Below, piece after piece: positions 34,462 to 43,827 of a stretch of DNA of 64,000 nucleotides. Positions within the stretch are counted from its first letter, which is position 1. Each line of letters starts with the position of its first letter. Source of the DNA: Candidatus Thermoflexus tengchongensis (GTDB taxonomy: Bacteria; Chloroflexota; Anaerolineae; Thermoflexales; Thermoflexaceae); contig JAEVEX010000016.1 of NCBI GenBank assembly GCA_016842085.1, positions 1-64,000 on the forward strand, read 5' to 3'. A model generated the notes under the pieces. The model did not search any database, had not been told where the DNA came from, and worked only from the letters and a program-made list of their open reading frames with translations. The position numbers and the translations under genes are program-made.

Positions 34462-36359
34462 AAGGGCTTACCCTCGCCCTGTCAAATCCACTTCAGAGTG
34501 AAATACTTTTCAAGAGCGAGACCAATATGGGTAATGTGTGTCGCTCTGCTTGCCTGGAACGATCGATGCTGGCCCTGCTTTTGAGCAGCTTCCTTGCCAT
34601 AGGGGTCTACTACGCCCTGGGCAACCCGCTCTGCAAACCCGACGAGGCTTATCACTACGCCTACGCTTCGCACATCCGTTCCGGCCATGGACTCCCGGTG
34701 ATCGGGTTGACTCCCGGGCGGGGCCAATTCGCCCCCGTGGAGATGGAGGCTCATCAACCGCCCCTTTACTATGCCATCGTTGCCGGGATCGCGGCCCTCT
34801 TGAATCTGCACGATCGAGTTGCTCCATCCGTGAATCCCTATCTGTTAGGCACGCTGGAAGGCAATCGCTGCTTGACGGTTCCATTGTACTCAACGCTCTC
34901 TGAAAGCCCGATCTTCTTCACCGGACGCCTGATATCCATGCTGTGCGGGGCCCTGGCGCTATTCTTTGCCTACTGTCTGTGTCGGATGTTCCTGCCATGG
35001 CCGGTGGCCCTCCTGAGCATCGCCTTCATGGGATTTAACCCGCAATATCTCTTCATCGCCACATCCTTCAGCAACGATATGCCTGTGGTGGCCGTGGCCC
35101 ACCTCGGGTTGTGGCAGCTTGGACGCGCAATTCGCGAGGGCCTGACCCGGAAGCGGGCCGTTGTCCTGGGTGGGATCATCACGGGGGCGACCCTCACCAA
35201 GCTGACGGGCCTGGGCCTGCTGATCCCGTTAGGTGGGATCGCCCTTTGGCAGGCATGGAAAGCCCGCCGCGGGCAGCTGCTGCAGGAGGCGGGGATCGCG
35301 GCCCTGGTGGTCGCCATGGGGGGCTCATGGTGGTTCTGGCGGAACTGGCATCTGTATGGCCACCCCCTTGCCACCCATCTTCTGACGGTGTTGCTCGGGC
35401 GGCGCACCACCCCCTGGACCTTAAAGGACTTCCAAGACTTCATCAGCTATGTCTGGAAATCCTACTGGTTGGCCTTCAGCCCGGGGGATCTTCTGTTTGC
35501 TGAGCCCATTGTCTACGGCGCGATTGGCCTGATCGTCCTTCTCGCCCTCGTCGGATTGATCCTCGCTCTCCAGCACAGGCCGCACATCCGCCCTCTGTTT
35601 GTATTACTCTGGGGGTGGTTCTTGCTGGTTTTTGTCTCGTTCCTCTATTTGACCAGAAACACCCCGATCTTCATTGGAGGCGGACGCCTGCTTTTCCCTG
35701 CGGCCATCGCCGTCGGGGCCACACTGGCCACCGGCCTTACAGAGATCTTCCGTCGCCCACTTCCTGCACCGGCCGGGCTTGCTCTCCTCCTTGCCCTTTA
35801 CGCCACCATAGCTCCAGGCCGCTACATGGATCCTGCGTATCCAAGGCCCCATCTGGTCCATGAACTCGAGCATCCCCCAAACTACCCCTTAGGGGTCTCC
35901 TTTGGGGAAGGACAATTCGAGCTGATCGGCTACGATTTGTATTTCACCCGGGTCGCTGGCCGCCCGGCCCTTTCCATCACCTACTACTGGCGCGCCCTCA
36001 AAGAAACATCCAGGAACTTCAGCGTCTTTATCCACCTCCAGGCTCAAGTCGACGGTCATCCTCATTTGCTCACACAGGTGGATACCTATCCGGGATATGG
36101 GGCCTATCCCACGTCGGCATGGCGCCCGGGATGGATCTTCATTGACCGCCTGGCGCTCCCTCTGCCATCCCCTGGCCAGGCCTTCTCGGGGACGGTAACG
36201 ACCGGACTATACGATCTGCCTGCTATGGAACGGCTCCCCGCCTATGATCGGGACGGCCGACGGTTTCCCATCGATGCGGTCCCCCTGGCCTATCTGTGGG
36301 CCGACGGGACAGGTGCCTTCCGCATCTTCGCGCCAGTCGGGATAGAAGCCCAGAGGTGA
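34458..36359 (+). CDS. GT-C type polytopic membrane protein, paralogue of the preceding gene
   Basis: A 633-residue paralogue with the same plan: a first helix, then the outer acidic loop CKPDEAYHYAYASHIRSG, MEAHQPPLYYAIVA, about ten helices, and one soluble C-terminal module (FGEGQFELIGYDL, SVFIHLQAQ, GLYDLPAMERLP) where the upstream gene has two. GTG/ATG overlap with the preceding gene (GTGA) supports translational coupling. A start at ATG near 34527 (MGNVCRSACLERSML) would drop an unlikely leader. Probably surface glycan assembly; direct proof is lacking. Confidence 0.72.
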   Translation: MKGLTLALSNPLQSEILFKSETNMGNVCRSACLERSMLALLLSSFLAIGVYYALGNPLCKPDEAYHYAYASHIRSGHGLPVIGLTPGRGQFAPVEMEAHQPPLYYAIVAGIAALLNLHDRVAPSVNPYLLGTLEGNRCLTVPLYSTLSESPIFFTGRLISMLCGALALFFAYCLCRMFLPWPVALLSIAFMGFNPQYLFIATSFSNDMPVVAVAHLGLWQLGRAIREGLTRKRAVVLGGIITGATLTKLTGLGLLIPLGGIALWQAWKARRGQLLQEAGIAALVVAMGGSWWFWRNWHLYGHPLATHLLTVLLGRRTTPWTLKDFQDFISYVWKSYWLAFSPGDLLFAEPIVYGAIGLIVLLALVGLILALQHRPHIRPLFVLLWGWFLLVFVSFLYLTRNTPIFIGGGRLLFPAAIAVGATLATGLTEIFRRPLPAPAGLALLLALYATIAPGRYMDPAYPRPHLVHELEHPPNYPLGVSFGEGQFELIGYDLYFTRVAGRPALSITYYWRALKETSRNFSVFIHLQAQVDGHPHLLTQVDTYPGYGAYPTSAWRPGWIFIDRLALPLPSPGQAFSGTVTTGLYDLPAMERLPAYDRDGRRFPIDAVPLAYLWADGTGAFRIFAPVGIEAQR

Positions 36360-36451
36360 TCGGCGGCAATCCTCGGAGGGTAACCGGTGGCCCTCCTGGG
36401 TTCGGCTAAAATCGTAAAAAGGCGAGGAACTCATCCGAGGAGCGCCGGACT

Positions 36452-37339
36452 ATGCACATCGGCATCTGCTTGCCGAACTATGGACGGGCCTCATCGCCGG
36501 AGGCCATCCGCGAGGTGGCCCGGGCCGCGGAAGATTTGGGGTTCGATTCCATCTGGACCACAGACCATGTCCTGGTCCCTGAAGCCCATCTTGAGCCTTA
36601 TGGCCGCATCTTTGAAACCTGGACCACCCTGGCCTATGTGGCCGCGCTGACGCAGCGGATCCGGCTGGGGACGTCGATCCTGCTCCTGGGACTGCGCAAC
36701 CCGGTGCTGGTGGCCAAACAGGCGGCCACGCTGGATCAGCTGTCGAACGGCCGCCTGATCCTGGGCATCGGCGCAGGATGGCTGGCCCGGGAGTTCGAGA
36801 ACCTGGGGATGTCTTTCCGGCGTCGTATCCGGTTCATAGAGGAGGGCATCGCCCTGATGCGAACCCTGTGGGCGAACCCGCGCCCACGCTTTCAGGGCCG
36901 CTTCTTCCGCATTGAGGACGCCGTGTTCGAGCCCCTCCCACTCCAGCCCGGAGGGCCTCCGATCTGGATCGGTGGGAACACCGAAGCCGCGGTGCGACGG
37001 GCCGCCCGCCTGGGCGATGGCTGGCATCCGGTGGGCCTGGATCCAGAGACGCTGCGGATGCGCGTGGCCCAGCTGCGCGAATGGTCTCACGGGCGCTCGA
37101 TCCCGGTCGTCTGCCGGATGTATATCGCCATGGATTCTCAGCTTCCCCCGGTGTATACTTCGCCGACCGGCGAGCGCCGGATGCGGCTCACCGGTTCGGG
37201 GGAGCAAATCCTGCGCCATCTCCAGGCGCTTCGGGATGCCGGGGCGGATGGGGTGATCCTCACCTTTGAGGCCCCGTCCGCCGCAGCGCAGATCGAACAG
37301 ATGCAGCGAATGGCCGAGCTGCGCCGCCATCTCGCTTAG
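36452..37339 (+). CDS. LLM-class (F420/FMN-dependent) oxidoreductase
   Basis: A 295-residue luciferase-like TIM-barrel oxidoreductase. MHIGICLPNYGRASSPEAIREVARAAEDLGFDSIWTTDHVL, LGTSILLLGLRNPVLVAKQAATLDQLSNGRLILGIGAGW and GGPPIWIGGNTEAAVRRAARLGDGWHPVG are standard LLM features (cofactor phosphate and ring contacts). The family includes F420-dependent dehydrogenases and FMN monooxygenases; LPNYG and GNT favour the F420-type subgroup. No F420 biosynthesis gene is present. The GNAT gene begins 9 nt downstream. Confidence 0.9.
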   Translation: MHIGICLPNYGRASSPEAIREVARAAEDLGFDSIWTTDHVLVPEAHLEPYGRIFETWTTLAYVAALTQRIRLGTSILLLGLRNPVLVAKQAATLDQLSNGRLILGIGAGWLAREFENLGMSFRRRIRFIEEGIALMRTLWANPRPRFQGRFFRIEDAVFEPLPLQPGGPPIWIGGNTEAAVRRAARLGDGWHPVGLDPETLRMRVAQLREWSHGRSIPVVCRMYIAMDSQLPPVYTSPTGERRMRLTGSGEQILRHLQALRDAGADGVILTFEAPSAAAQIEQMQRMAELRRHLA

Positions 37340-37347
37340 AACATCAG

Positions 37348-37944
37348 ATGGAAGGAAGATACGGGATGTGGGGAATTCCAGTCGGGGATGGGATATGGCT
37401 CCGGTTGCTGGAGCGACATCACGCAGAGCCCCTGTTCGCCCTGACGAACCGTAATCGGGAGCACCTGCGGCCATGGCTGCCGTGGGTGGATCATGTCCGG
37501 GCGGTGGGGGACAGCCTCGCGTTTATCGAGGAGGGATTGGAAAGGTTTGCGCGGGGGGCCGGTTATGAGCTGGGCATCTGGCTGGAGGAAAACCTGATCG
37601 GGGTCATCGGCGTTCATTCGATCGATCGAGAGAGCGCCTCCGCCTCGATCGGCTACTGGCTGGATGCCGGCCATCAGGGTCGGGGGATTATGACCCGGGC
37701 GGTGGCGACGGTGCTGGACGATCTGTTCTTCGCCCGGGGGCTGCACCGGGTGGAAATCCGGGTCGCGCCGGAGAACCACCGCAGCCGGGCTATCCCGGAG
37801 CGCCTGGGCTTTCGAATGGAGGGGATCCTGCGGGAGGCCGGCCGTTACGGCGGCCGATGGGGGGATCTGATGGTCTACGCCATCCTGGATCGGGAGTGGG
37901 AAGAGAGGCGAAAGCGAAAGACGCATTCGAGCCCACCCCGCTGA
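37348..37944 (+). CDS. RimJ/RimL-type GNAT N-acetyltransferase
   Basis: An about 198-residue GNAT resembling RimL/YdaF: LRLLERHHAEPLFALTNRNREHLRPWLPWVD, IGYWLDAGHQGRGIMTRAVATVLDDLFF (acetyl-CoA loop) and HRVEIRVAPENHRSRAIPERLGFRMEGILREA. It probably acetylates a protein N-terminus or small amine. ATG 37366 (MWGIPVGDGIWL), with GGAAGGAAG upstream, is an equally good start. It lies 9 nt downstream of the LLM gene, so they likely share a transcript. Confidence 0.88.
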   Translation: MEGRYGMWGIPVGDGIWLRLLERHHAEPLFALTNRNREHLRPWLPWVDHVRAVGDSLAFIEEGLERFARGAGYELGIWLEENLIGVIGVHSIDRESASASIGYWLDAGHQGRGIMTRAVATVLDDLFFARGLHRVEIRVAPENHRSRAIPERLGFRMEGILREAGRYGGRWGDLMVYAILDREWEERRKRKTHSSPPR

Positions 37945-38084
37945 GCCCGGCCAGGGCTTTACGTCCCTGGACCTCTCCTGGCAAGGCTGGCCATATCCTT
38001 CCCGATGCCCTCCAGGCCGTAGGGGTGCTGGGAAGCCGGAGATCCCGGCTCCGCCTGTTCAGTCCGGATGGGGAAGAGGAATCC

Positions 38085-38909
38085 ATGGAGATCCGTGAAC
38101 ATTCCTGGCTTCCGATCCCGATTACCGTGAGCCTGATCCTGCTCGGATGGGTGATCGTCCGTCTCTTTCCATCGGAGGGCCCTGAGATCGCTCTCCAGAT
38201 CCTGGGATCCCCGCTGGGGCTTCGTCTCACGCCTGCTTTCTGGATCGGGATCTTCAGCGCCGCCCTGGCGGCCACCGGAACGGAATCGATGCTCCAGCTC
38301 CACCCGCGTTTCCGGGAGGAAGCGCCCTGGCGTCAAATCGGCCGTCTGATCCCTTCCATGTGGGTGGCCGTGGGGGGGCTGATATTTACGCTGCAGCTTC
38401 CACCCAGCCCTCTCTGGCTGATCAGCCTGGGGCTTGGTGGGGCTGCGCTGACGCTGGCCATGCTGGGCGAATACTATCGCCTGGAAGCCGCAGGGATCTC
38501 GAAGCTGGTGACCCCGCTCCTGACCCAGGCGCTGATCTACCTGGTCACCCTGGCGGCCATCGTGTGGATTCTCCAGAGTGATCTTCGGACCCTGGGATTG
38601 ATGCTGATCAGCGGGATCCTGGCCGCTGGCCTTGCGCTGGCCCGTCTGGTCGAAGCGGAGATCCCGGAGCGCCGGCGATGGCTGTATACCGCCCTGATCG
38701 GATGGAGCATGGCCACGATCGCGGCCGCTTTCCGCTACTGGACGCTCTCCCCGGTCACTCTGGGGTTGTGGTGGATGATTCTGCTTTATGAGCTGGTGGA
38801 GATGAGCCTCTGGTATCTCCAGGGGAAGGCCATTTCCCCCCGCGTGGCCGTGGAGTTCGGAAGCCTCGGCTTCCTGATCGCCCTCCTCGCCCGGTGGGTG
38901 GCAGGATAA
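38085..38909 (+). CDS. Polytopic membrane protein of unknown function
   Basis: A 274-residue protein with eight or so hydrophobic helices (IPITVSLILLGWVIVRLF, FWIGIFSAALAATG, WVAVGGLIFTLQL, WLISLGLGGAALTLAMLG and others) and short loops. ATG 38085 follows AAGAGGA. No catalytic motif is seen and no family is recognised with certainty. It follows the GNAT gene after 140 nt without coding content and ends before a convergent glycosidase gene. Confidence 0.75.
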   Translation: MEIREHSWLPIPITVSLILLGWVIVRLFPSEGPEIALQILGSPLGLRLTPAFWIGIFSAALAATGTESMLQLHPRFREEAPWRQIGRLIPSMWVAVGGLIFTLQLPPSPLWLISLGLGGAALTLAMLGEYYRLEAAGISKLVTPLLTQALIYLVTLAAIVWILQSDLRTLGLMLISGILAAGLALARLVEAEIPERRRWLYTALIGWSMATIAAAFRYWTLSPVTLGLWWMILLYELVEMSLWYLQGKAISPRVAVEFGSLGFLIALLARWVAG

Positions 38910-39007
38910 GGTAGGACCCGGTGGATCCCTTCCCCAAACGTAAGAAAGAAGAACAGGTGCTATCAAGGGTGGCCCCTGTTGCCTCCAAGGGTGAAGGCCT
39001 GGTGTGG

Positions 39008-40096
39008 TCAGGCGGACCGGAGCGCGCAACGGAGAATCAGATACATTGCGTGGGACCAGAGGAGGGGCTTGGCCACCGGGCCCCAGCGCGCCTTCCATTC
39101 GCTGTAGCGCCTGGGGGCGAGGAGGTGCCCGGAGACCTGTTCAGGCAGATGGCCCTCCGCATCCGCCTGGTCTTCTACCCAGCGCAGAAACTCCCACGCC
39201 CGGCCGATCTCTCCGACTTCTGTGTAATACCAGCCCAGCCAAGCGGTCAGCAGCACCCATTCCCCGCCACCGTAGTAGGTATCCGCACGATAGCGATGCA
39301 CTCCGCCTCCCGGGCAGTGCAATTCCTGTTCGATGCGCGCTACTGTGGCCCGTATAAGAGGGTCGTCGGGAGAGAGCAGGCGATAGGGCGTGGCCACCCC
39401 CACGAGGCTAGCATCGATCTGATAGGCAGGGTCGGAGGGGGGTGGAATCTGCTTGACCAAGTGCCCTTCCCGCACCCCGTGGGTCAACACGAAGCGACGC
39501 ACCTGGTCTGCAATCCCTGCGAGGGAGCGGCCATGGACCCCCAGCAATGCCCCCGCGGCGCGCAGGCCGGCATAGATGGCTGCCAAGGTATATGGATGTT
39601 GATATTGTGGGTGCTCCTCCCAGAGGTCGTAGCAGGGCCGGTCCCAGAGCGCGCTCAGGTAGCGGGCGATCAGCGTAACGGCCGCCTGCCAGTCCGGCGT
39701 CAGCGCCATCCCGGTGCGCTGAACGTGCTCGTTCAGCGCCCACAGCCAGGTCCCGAAGCCGTCCAGCTGGAAATTGGGCCATTCCTCAGGCCCCTCCTCC
39801 CCATTCAAGGTATAACGGGTGTGGAGGTAATCCTGGCCCAGCGGTTCGCCGCGGGCCGCCTTCTCAATCGCCCGCTCGGCCTTACGGGCATGGCGCAGGA
39901 TCGTGCGAGCGGCCCAGTCGTGGAAGCTCCGCGCGCTCCCATGCTGGCCCACCAAGTCCATGGCGTAAGCGATGAAGGCGCCATCACGAAACCATGAATA
40001 CCGGTAAACAGGGAACTGGGGGGATGCGACATATGCCCCGGTGGGGGCTTGATGGGCTATGATCACACGAACGCTGTGTTGAACGAGATCCGTCAT
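39008..40096 (-). CDS. GH15 glucoamylase-like glycoside hydrolase
   Basis: A 362-residue (alpha/alpha)6-barrel enzyme of family GH15. Visible signatures: YRYSWFRDGAFIAYAMDLVG, WPNFQLDGFGTWLWAL, CYDLWEEHPQYQHPYTLAAIYAG (general acid Glu in DLWEE), YYGGGEWVLLTAWLGWYY and HLPEQV (general base Glu in PEQ). GH15 enzymes remove glucose from non-reducing ends of alpha-1,4/1,6-glucans, or cleave trehalose or isomalto-oligosaccharides. It lacks a signal peptide and the N-terminal beta-sandwich domain usual in bacterial members, so it is unusually short and probably cytosolic. It closes the ABC/GH66 operon. Confidence 0.88.
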   Translation of the reverse strand: MTDLVQHSVRVIIAHQAPTGAYVASPQFPVYRYSWFRDGAFIAYAMDLVGQHGSARSFHDWAARTILRHARKAERAIEKAARGEPLGQDYLHTRYTLNGEEGPEEWPNFQLDGFGTWLWALNEHVQRTGMALTPDWQAAVTLIARYLSALWDRPCYDLWEEHPQYQHPYTLAAIYAGLRAAGALLGVHGRSLAGIADQVRRFVLTHGVREGHLVKQIPPPSDPAYQIDASLVGVATPYRLLSPDDPLIRATVARIEQELHCPGGGVHRYRADTYYGGGEWVLLTAWLGWYYTEVGEIGRAWEFLRWVEDQADAEGHLPEQVSGHLLAPRRYSEWKARWGPVAKPLLWSHAMYLILRCALRSA

Positions 40097-40138
40097 CCGG
40101 GTTTACCTCTCGAAATAAGCTGATTGGGGCTTAGGGAG

Positions 40139-40172
40139 CTCGGGGGGGCACGCCGAAGGCATGCCCCCCGAG
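40139..40172 (-). terminator. Hairpin between the GH66 and GH15 genes
   Basis: CTCGGGGGG(G)CA (40139-40150) pairs with TGCCCCCCGAG (40162-40172), one base bulged. It lies about 230 nt beyond the GH66 stop and 43 nt before the GH15 start, so it may reduce GH15 expression. The rest of the 302-base gap (40097-40398) holds a 12-bp palindrome CACCCCGGGGTG at 40352-40363 beside TTTACG, a possible operator; no gene is seen. Confidence 0.5.
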
Positions 40173-40398
40173 TATCTCTTCTCCCCGCGAGGGAACCGGA
40201 GCGCTCCAGTGCCCGAGGACCCGCCCGCTGGGGAAGGCGGAACACCTTTGCCCCACTTGCCGCGCGAGCACGACCGGCATCCGATAGCGGGCCGGAGCAT
40301 CCCGTCCTTCGCCGCTCTTGTTGAGACTGTTTACGTTTGGAAATTTTGTGTCACCCCGGGGTGTCATCGCTGAGGTCCATATTCCATGCTGCAAGCAT

Positions 40399-42057
40399 TC
40401 AGTTTGCGAACACAATCACGATAAGGTCCCAATATTCCAGCCTGGGGACAGTGAACTCGATATAGTTCCCTCGGGTATCCTGACCGGGCTTGAATTCCAG
40501 AAGCAAGGCCTGGAGGGTGGTAAAATCCGGTGAAGCCAACCAGACTCGTTTCACCTCACGCTCTGTATAGTAGCGGACGCGCAGCTCGTTTAATGATGCG
40601 GGGGCCGTTAGCGACAAACTATTCCACTCAGGGCTGGAGATACCTAACAGGTTGATCAGGCTGATGGTTTCAAAATCTTCACCTTGTCGGGCGATAATCC
40701 AAACCTTCCCGCAGGCTTCCTCAGGATCCGTGTTTATTCCCTCGATTAACACCCTCCTGGCCCCCTCATCCGTGCTATCCCAGGTCCCCAAGGCCAGCGC
40801 GTTCTCGTAACGAACGGCGAAATCGTAATAGCGGCGCAGTACCTCCTTCAGGTTCTCACTCAGGGGCCAGTGCTTGGGAAAATAAGGATCGGCCAACATG
40901 CGGTCCCTCTCACCCAGCTCGATGTGGTAGCCGCCGCTGGCGAAGATCACCGCATCGGCCAGCCGCACATTTACCTCCCACGCGGGGTCGATATACGCCG
41001 CCAACACGACCGGTTTACCCCCTCCCAAGCGCTGTGCCTCCACGATCAACCGCCAGAGATCCGAATACGCGGTATGGGGCGGCCAGACTTCGATGTAAAG
41101 AAAATCCACAGGGGTCCGCGCCACCGCCTCAATCGGCCAGTTGTTAACGGCGTTAAAGACCACCGTCGCATCAGGGCGGATCGACCGCACGACTGCGCTG
41201 GCCTGCTCGATGAAGGCGGGGAAGGCCGAAGCCAGGTCCACCAAGCGGCCATGGGCATCCCAGGCCACCCATGGCTCCCCGTATTGATCCAGATGGATGC
41301 CGTCGAACCAGGTCACCTGCATGACCTCGGCGAGCTCCCGCAGCAGGTGCTGAGCCCAAGGGGAACCTGGGCGGGGATCCATAATGCTTAGGAAATCCTC
41401 GCCCAACCCGAGGGGATGCCCATCGGCCCCGCGCAAGGTCCAGCCCGGGCGCGCGCGGGCGAAAGTGGCCGAGGCCCCATACACCGCCGCATAGGCCATG
41501 GCAGCGATGTTGCGACGGTGAGCCGCCTCAATCAGAGCTTCCACCGTTCGCCAAGAGAGGAGGCGCCCCAGCGGATCCCGGTAAGGATCCTCCTCGGTCA
41601 GCAGATCCTCATGGCGGTACATCCAGTCGTAAAACTGAAGGCCGTTGATATGGAAGCGGGCCAGCGCCTCCACCGTCTCCTCGATGTCCAGCCGATTGGG
41701 CGGGAAGTCCGAGAGGAACCCATAGCGGGGCGCCACGGTCCAGTGGCGGAGGATATCGAGAGCCGTCGATCCCCGGGCCAGGAGCTTCCCCTCGGTATCC
41801 CGTAGCTCAGCGTCCACCCCATAGCCCCGCGGATCCTCCGGCGGGAGGGGGAGCGAGATGTGGATTTCCTCTGGGGCTCCGGGGCCAAGGGCGACCTCCT
41901 CCTCCACAGCAAGGACTTCGTCCGTGAGGAACATCAGCTGGAGGCGAATCCGCCCCCGCCGCGATGGCCCCTCCAACAGAGGCATCCGCACGGTGATCCG
42001 CGCCACTTCGCCCGGATAGTAAAACGCTTTGTCTGGAAACAGATCGAGGGCCGCCAT
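40399..42057 (-). CDS. GH66 family dextranase / cyclic isomaltooligosaccharide glucanotransferase-like enzyme
   Basis: A 552-residue GH66 enzyme. An N-terminal beta-sandwich (MAALDLFPDKAFYYPGEVARI) leads to the TIM barrel with ALARFHINGLQFYDWMYRHEDLL, GHPLGLGEDFLSIMDP, TWFDGIHLDQYGE (predicted nucleophile Asp), VVFNAVNNWPIE, DFLYIEVWPP (predicted acid/base Glu) and GGGKPVVLAAYI, then a C-terminal beta domain. GH66 members cut alpha-1,6-glucan (dextran) or cyclise it. No signal peptide is present, so it should act inside the cell on imported oligosaccharides. ATG 42057 lies 4 nt after the malG-type stop with AAGGA upstream, a tight operon link. Confidence 0.88.
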   Translation of the reverse strand: MAALDLFPDKAFYYPGEVARITVRMPLLEGPSRRGRIRLQLMFLTDEVLAVEEEVALGPGAPEEIHISLPLPPEDPRGYGVDAELRDTEGKLLARGSTALDILRHWTVAPRYGFLSDFPPNRLDIEETVEALARFHINGLQFYDWMYRHEDLLTEEDPYRDPLGRLLSWRTVEALIEAAHRRNIAAMAYAAVYGASATFARARPGWTLRGADGHPLGLGEDFLSIMDPRPGSPWAQHLLRELAEVMQVTWFDGIHLDQYGEPWVAWDAHGRLVDLASAFPAFIEQASAVVRSIRPDATVVFNAVNNWPIEAVARTPVDFLYIEVWPPHTAYSDLWRLIVEAQRLGGGKPVVLAAYIDPAWEVNVRLADAVIFASGGYHIELGERDRMLADPYFPKHWPLSENLKEVLRRYYDFAVRYENALALGTWDSTDEGARRVLIEGINTDPEEACGKVWIIARQGEDFETISLINLLGISSPEWNSLSLTAPASLNELRVRYYTEREVKRVWLASPDFTTLQALLLEFKPGQDTRGNYIEFTVPRLEYWDLIVIVFAN

Positions 42058-42061
42058 CGGG

Positions 42062-42904
42062 TTATCCTTTGAGGGCACCGGCACTTAACCCAACGATGAA
42101 ATACCGTTGTAACATCACATACAGGAAGATCACCGGGGCGATGGCGATCAAGGAGGCGGCGAAGACCAATCCCCACTGGGTGAGGTGAGCCCCGTGGAAG
42201 GTAGCGATGGCCACCGGCAACGTCCGCATCGCCTCCACATCGATGGCGGTGAGCGCCCAGGTGAACTCCTCCCATGCGAAGAGGAAAGTAAAAATAGCCG
42301 CCGTGGCCAGAGCGGGGGCGGAGAGGGGAAGGGTGATGCGGAGGAAGATCGTTCCGTATCCCCCCCCGTCGATCCACACCGCCTCCTCCAGCTCCCGGGG
42401 CAACTGCTCGATAAAGCCTCGGAGCAGGAAGGTGTTCAAAGGGATGGTCATCGCTACATATACGAAAACCAGGCCGGCCAAGCTGTTCCGAAGCCCCAGC
42501 GCTCGGGCCAGCATGAACTGCGGGATGATCAGCGTGAGGCTGGGAATCATCAAGGTGAACAGGATCGCGTAGAAGGCGAGGTCCTTGCCCGGGAACTCAA
42601 AGCGGGCAAAGGCATACGCCAGCATGGCCGAACACAGCACGGAGATCACCGTGGTGCTCAGGGCGACCACCGCGCTGTTCCGAAAATAAAGGGAGAAATT
42701 GTTGGAGTTCCAGGCTTCGATGAAATTCGCCAGCGTCGGCCGCTCCGGGATAAAGCGAGGCGGGATCTCCAGAACATAGACCGGCCCCTTGAGGGCGGTG
42801 GAGACCATATATAGGAGAGGCAAGACTGTGGCCACAGCCCCCGCCCCCAGCAACAGATAAAGCACCGCAACCTCCGCGATCTGTCGTTTCGGATTCGCGA
42901 CCAT
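42062..42904 (-). CDS. Sugar ABC transporter permease, MalG type
   Basis: A 280-residue inner-membrane permease with six helices and the EAA loop ELEEAVWIDGGGYGTIFLRITLPLSAPAL that docks the ATPase. The N-terminus (LYLLLGAGAVATVLPLLYMVSTALKGP) is typical of MalG/CUT1 permeases. It pairs with the MalF-type gene 12 nt upstream. No ATPase is encoded in the locus, so a shared MsmK-like ATPase elsewhere is required. Confidence 0.93.
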   Translation of the reverse strand: MVANPKRQIAEVAVLYLLLGAGAVATVLPLLYMVSTALKGPVYVLEIPPRFIPERPTLANFIEAWNSNNFSLYFRNSAVVALSTTVISVLCSAMLAYAFARFEFPGKDLAFYAILFTLMIPSLTLIIPQFMLARALGLRNSLAGLVFVYVAMTIPLNTFLLRGFIEQLPRELEEAVWIDGGGYGTIFLRITLPLSAPALATAAIFTFLFAWEEFTWALTAIDVEAMRTLPVAIATFHGAHLTQWGLVFAASLIAIAPVIFLYVMLQRYFIVGLSAGALKG

Positions 42905-42916
42905 GGAAGAGACCCC

Positions 42917-43816
42917 CTAAAGCTCCATAGGACGACGCAGCAGCTTGATTTGAATGAAGCTCAGTAGAAAGATCAGGATAGCCAGCATGTACGAGAGCGC
43001 GGCCCCATAGCCGAAATCCAGGAAATTAAAAGCCTCGTTATACATATAAGTCAGGAGAGTTTCAGTCCGATGCATCGGTGCTCCGCCGGTCATCAGGTAA
43101 ACCGGCAGGAAGACATTGAATCCCCCGATGACCAGCATCACCAAGACGAAGATCACCGTTGGGCGCATCATCGGCAAGGTGATGTATCGGAACTGCCCCC
43201 AGCGGCCGGCCCCGTCGAGGGCCGCCGCCTCATATAGCTCGAGGGGGATGTCCTGCAAGGCGGCCAGAAAGATCACCATGGACCAGCCGATCCCCTTCCA
43301 GATGCCCAGGGTCATAATAGCAACCAGGGCGGTCTCCGGGTTCTGCAGCCATGGGATGTAGTGATCCGACAGGTGAAGGACATCGACCAGGAGGTAGTTG
43401 ATCAGGCCGCTCTGGCTGTGAAAAAGGAACTTGAAAAGCAGAGCTGCCACCACCCACGAGGTGATCACCGGCAGGTAATAAAGGGTCCGGAACAGCACCC
43501 GCCACCGGGGAATGGCATGCAACGCCAGGGCAACCAGCATGGCCAGGATCATCTGCCCGGGCACGGTGACGGCGGTGTAGAGCACCGTGTTCCGCATAGA
43601 GATCCAGAAGATCGGGTCGCGAAGGGCGCGGAGGTAATTGGCGGCTCCCACGAACCGGCTGTCCTGCCCTGGCATAATGGACCATTCGTACAGGCTGATC
43701 TGGAGCGCCTGGATCAGCGGGTAGAGATAAAAGATGAGGAAGAACGTCATGCCGGGGAGCATGAACAGATAAGCTGCCCGAAGGCGCTGCGCACGAAGGG
43801 ATCCTTGATTCCACAC
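42917..43816 (-). CDS. Sugar ABC transporter permease, MalF type
   Basis: A 299-residue CUT1 permease with six helices (AAYLFMLPGMTFFLIFYLYP onward) and the EAA motif ELYEAAALDGAGRWGQFRYITLPMMRPT. The GTG start at 43816 (WNQGSLRAQRLRAAYLF) has GGGAGGAGGG upstream; frames open further are Ser/Arg-rich and run through the hairpin and the preceding gene. Its ribosome site touches the stem of the hairpin at 43828-43858, which could modulate its translation relative to the binding protein. Confidence 0.92.
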   Translation of the reverse strand: MWNQGSLRAQRLRAAYLFMLPGMTFFLIFYLYPLIQALQISLYEWSIMPGQDSRFVGAANYLRALRDPIFWISMRNTVLYTAVTVPGQMILAMLVALALHAIPRWRVLFRTLYYLPVITSWVVAALLFKFLFHSQSGLINYLLVDVLHLSDHYIPWLQNPETALVAIMTLGIWKGIGWSMVIFLAALQDIPLELYEAAALDGAGRWGQFRYITLPMMRPTVIFVLVMLVIGGFNVFLPVYLMTGGAPMHRTETLLTYMYNEAFNFLDFGYGAALSYMLAILIFLLSFIQIKLLRRPMEL

Positions 43817-43827
43817 CGTTCCCTCCT

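Noticed and set aside
38952-38978. Terminator hairpin (AACAGG/CCTGTT) between convergent genes
   Set aside because: Only six base pairs around a long unpaired loop and no T-tract; too weak to claim.
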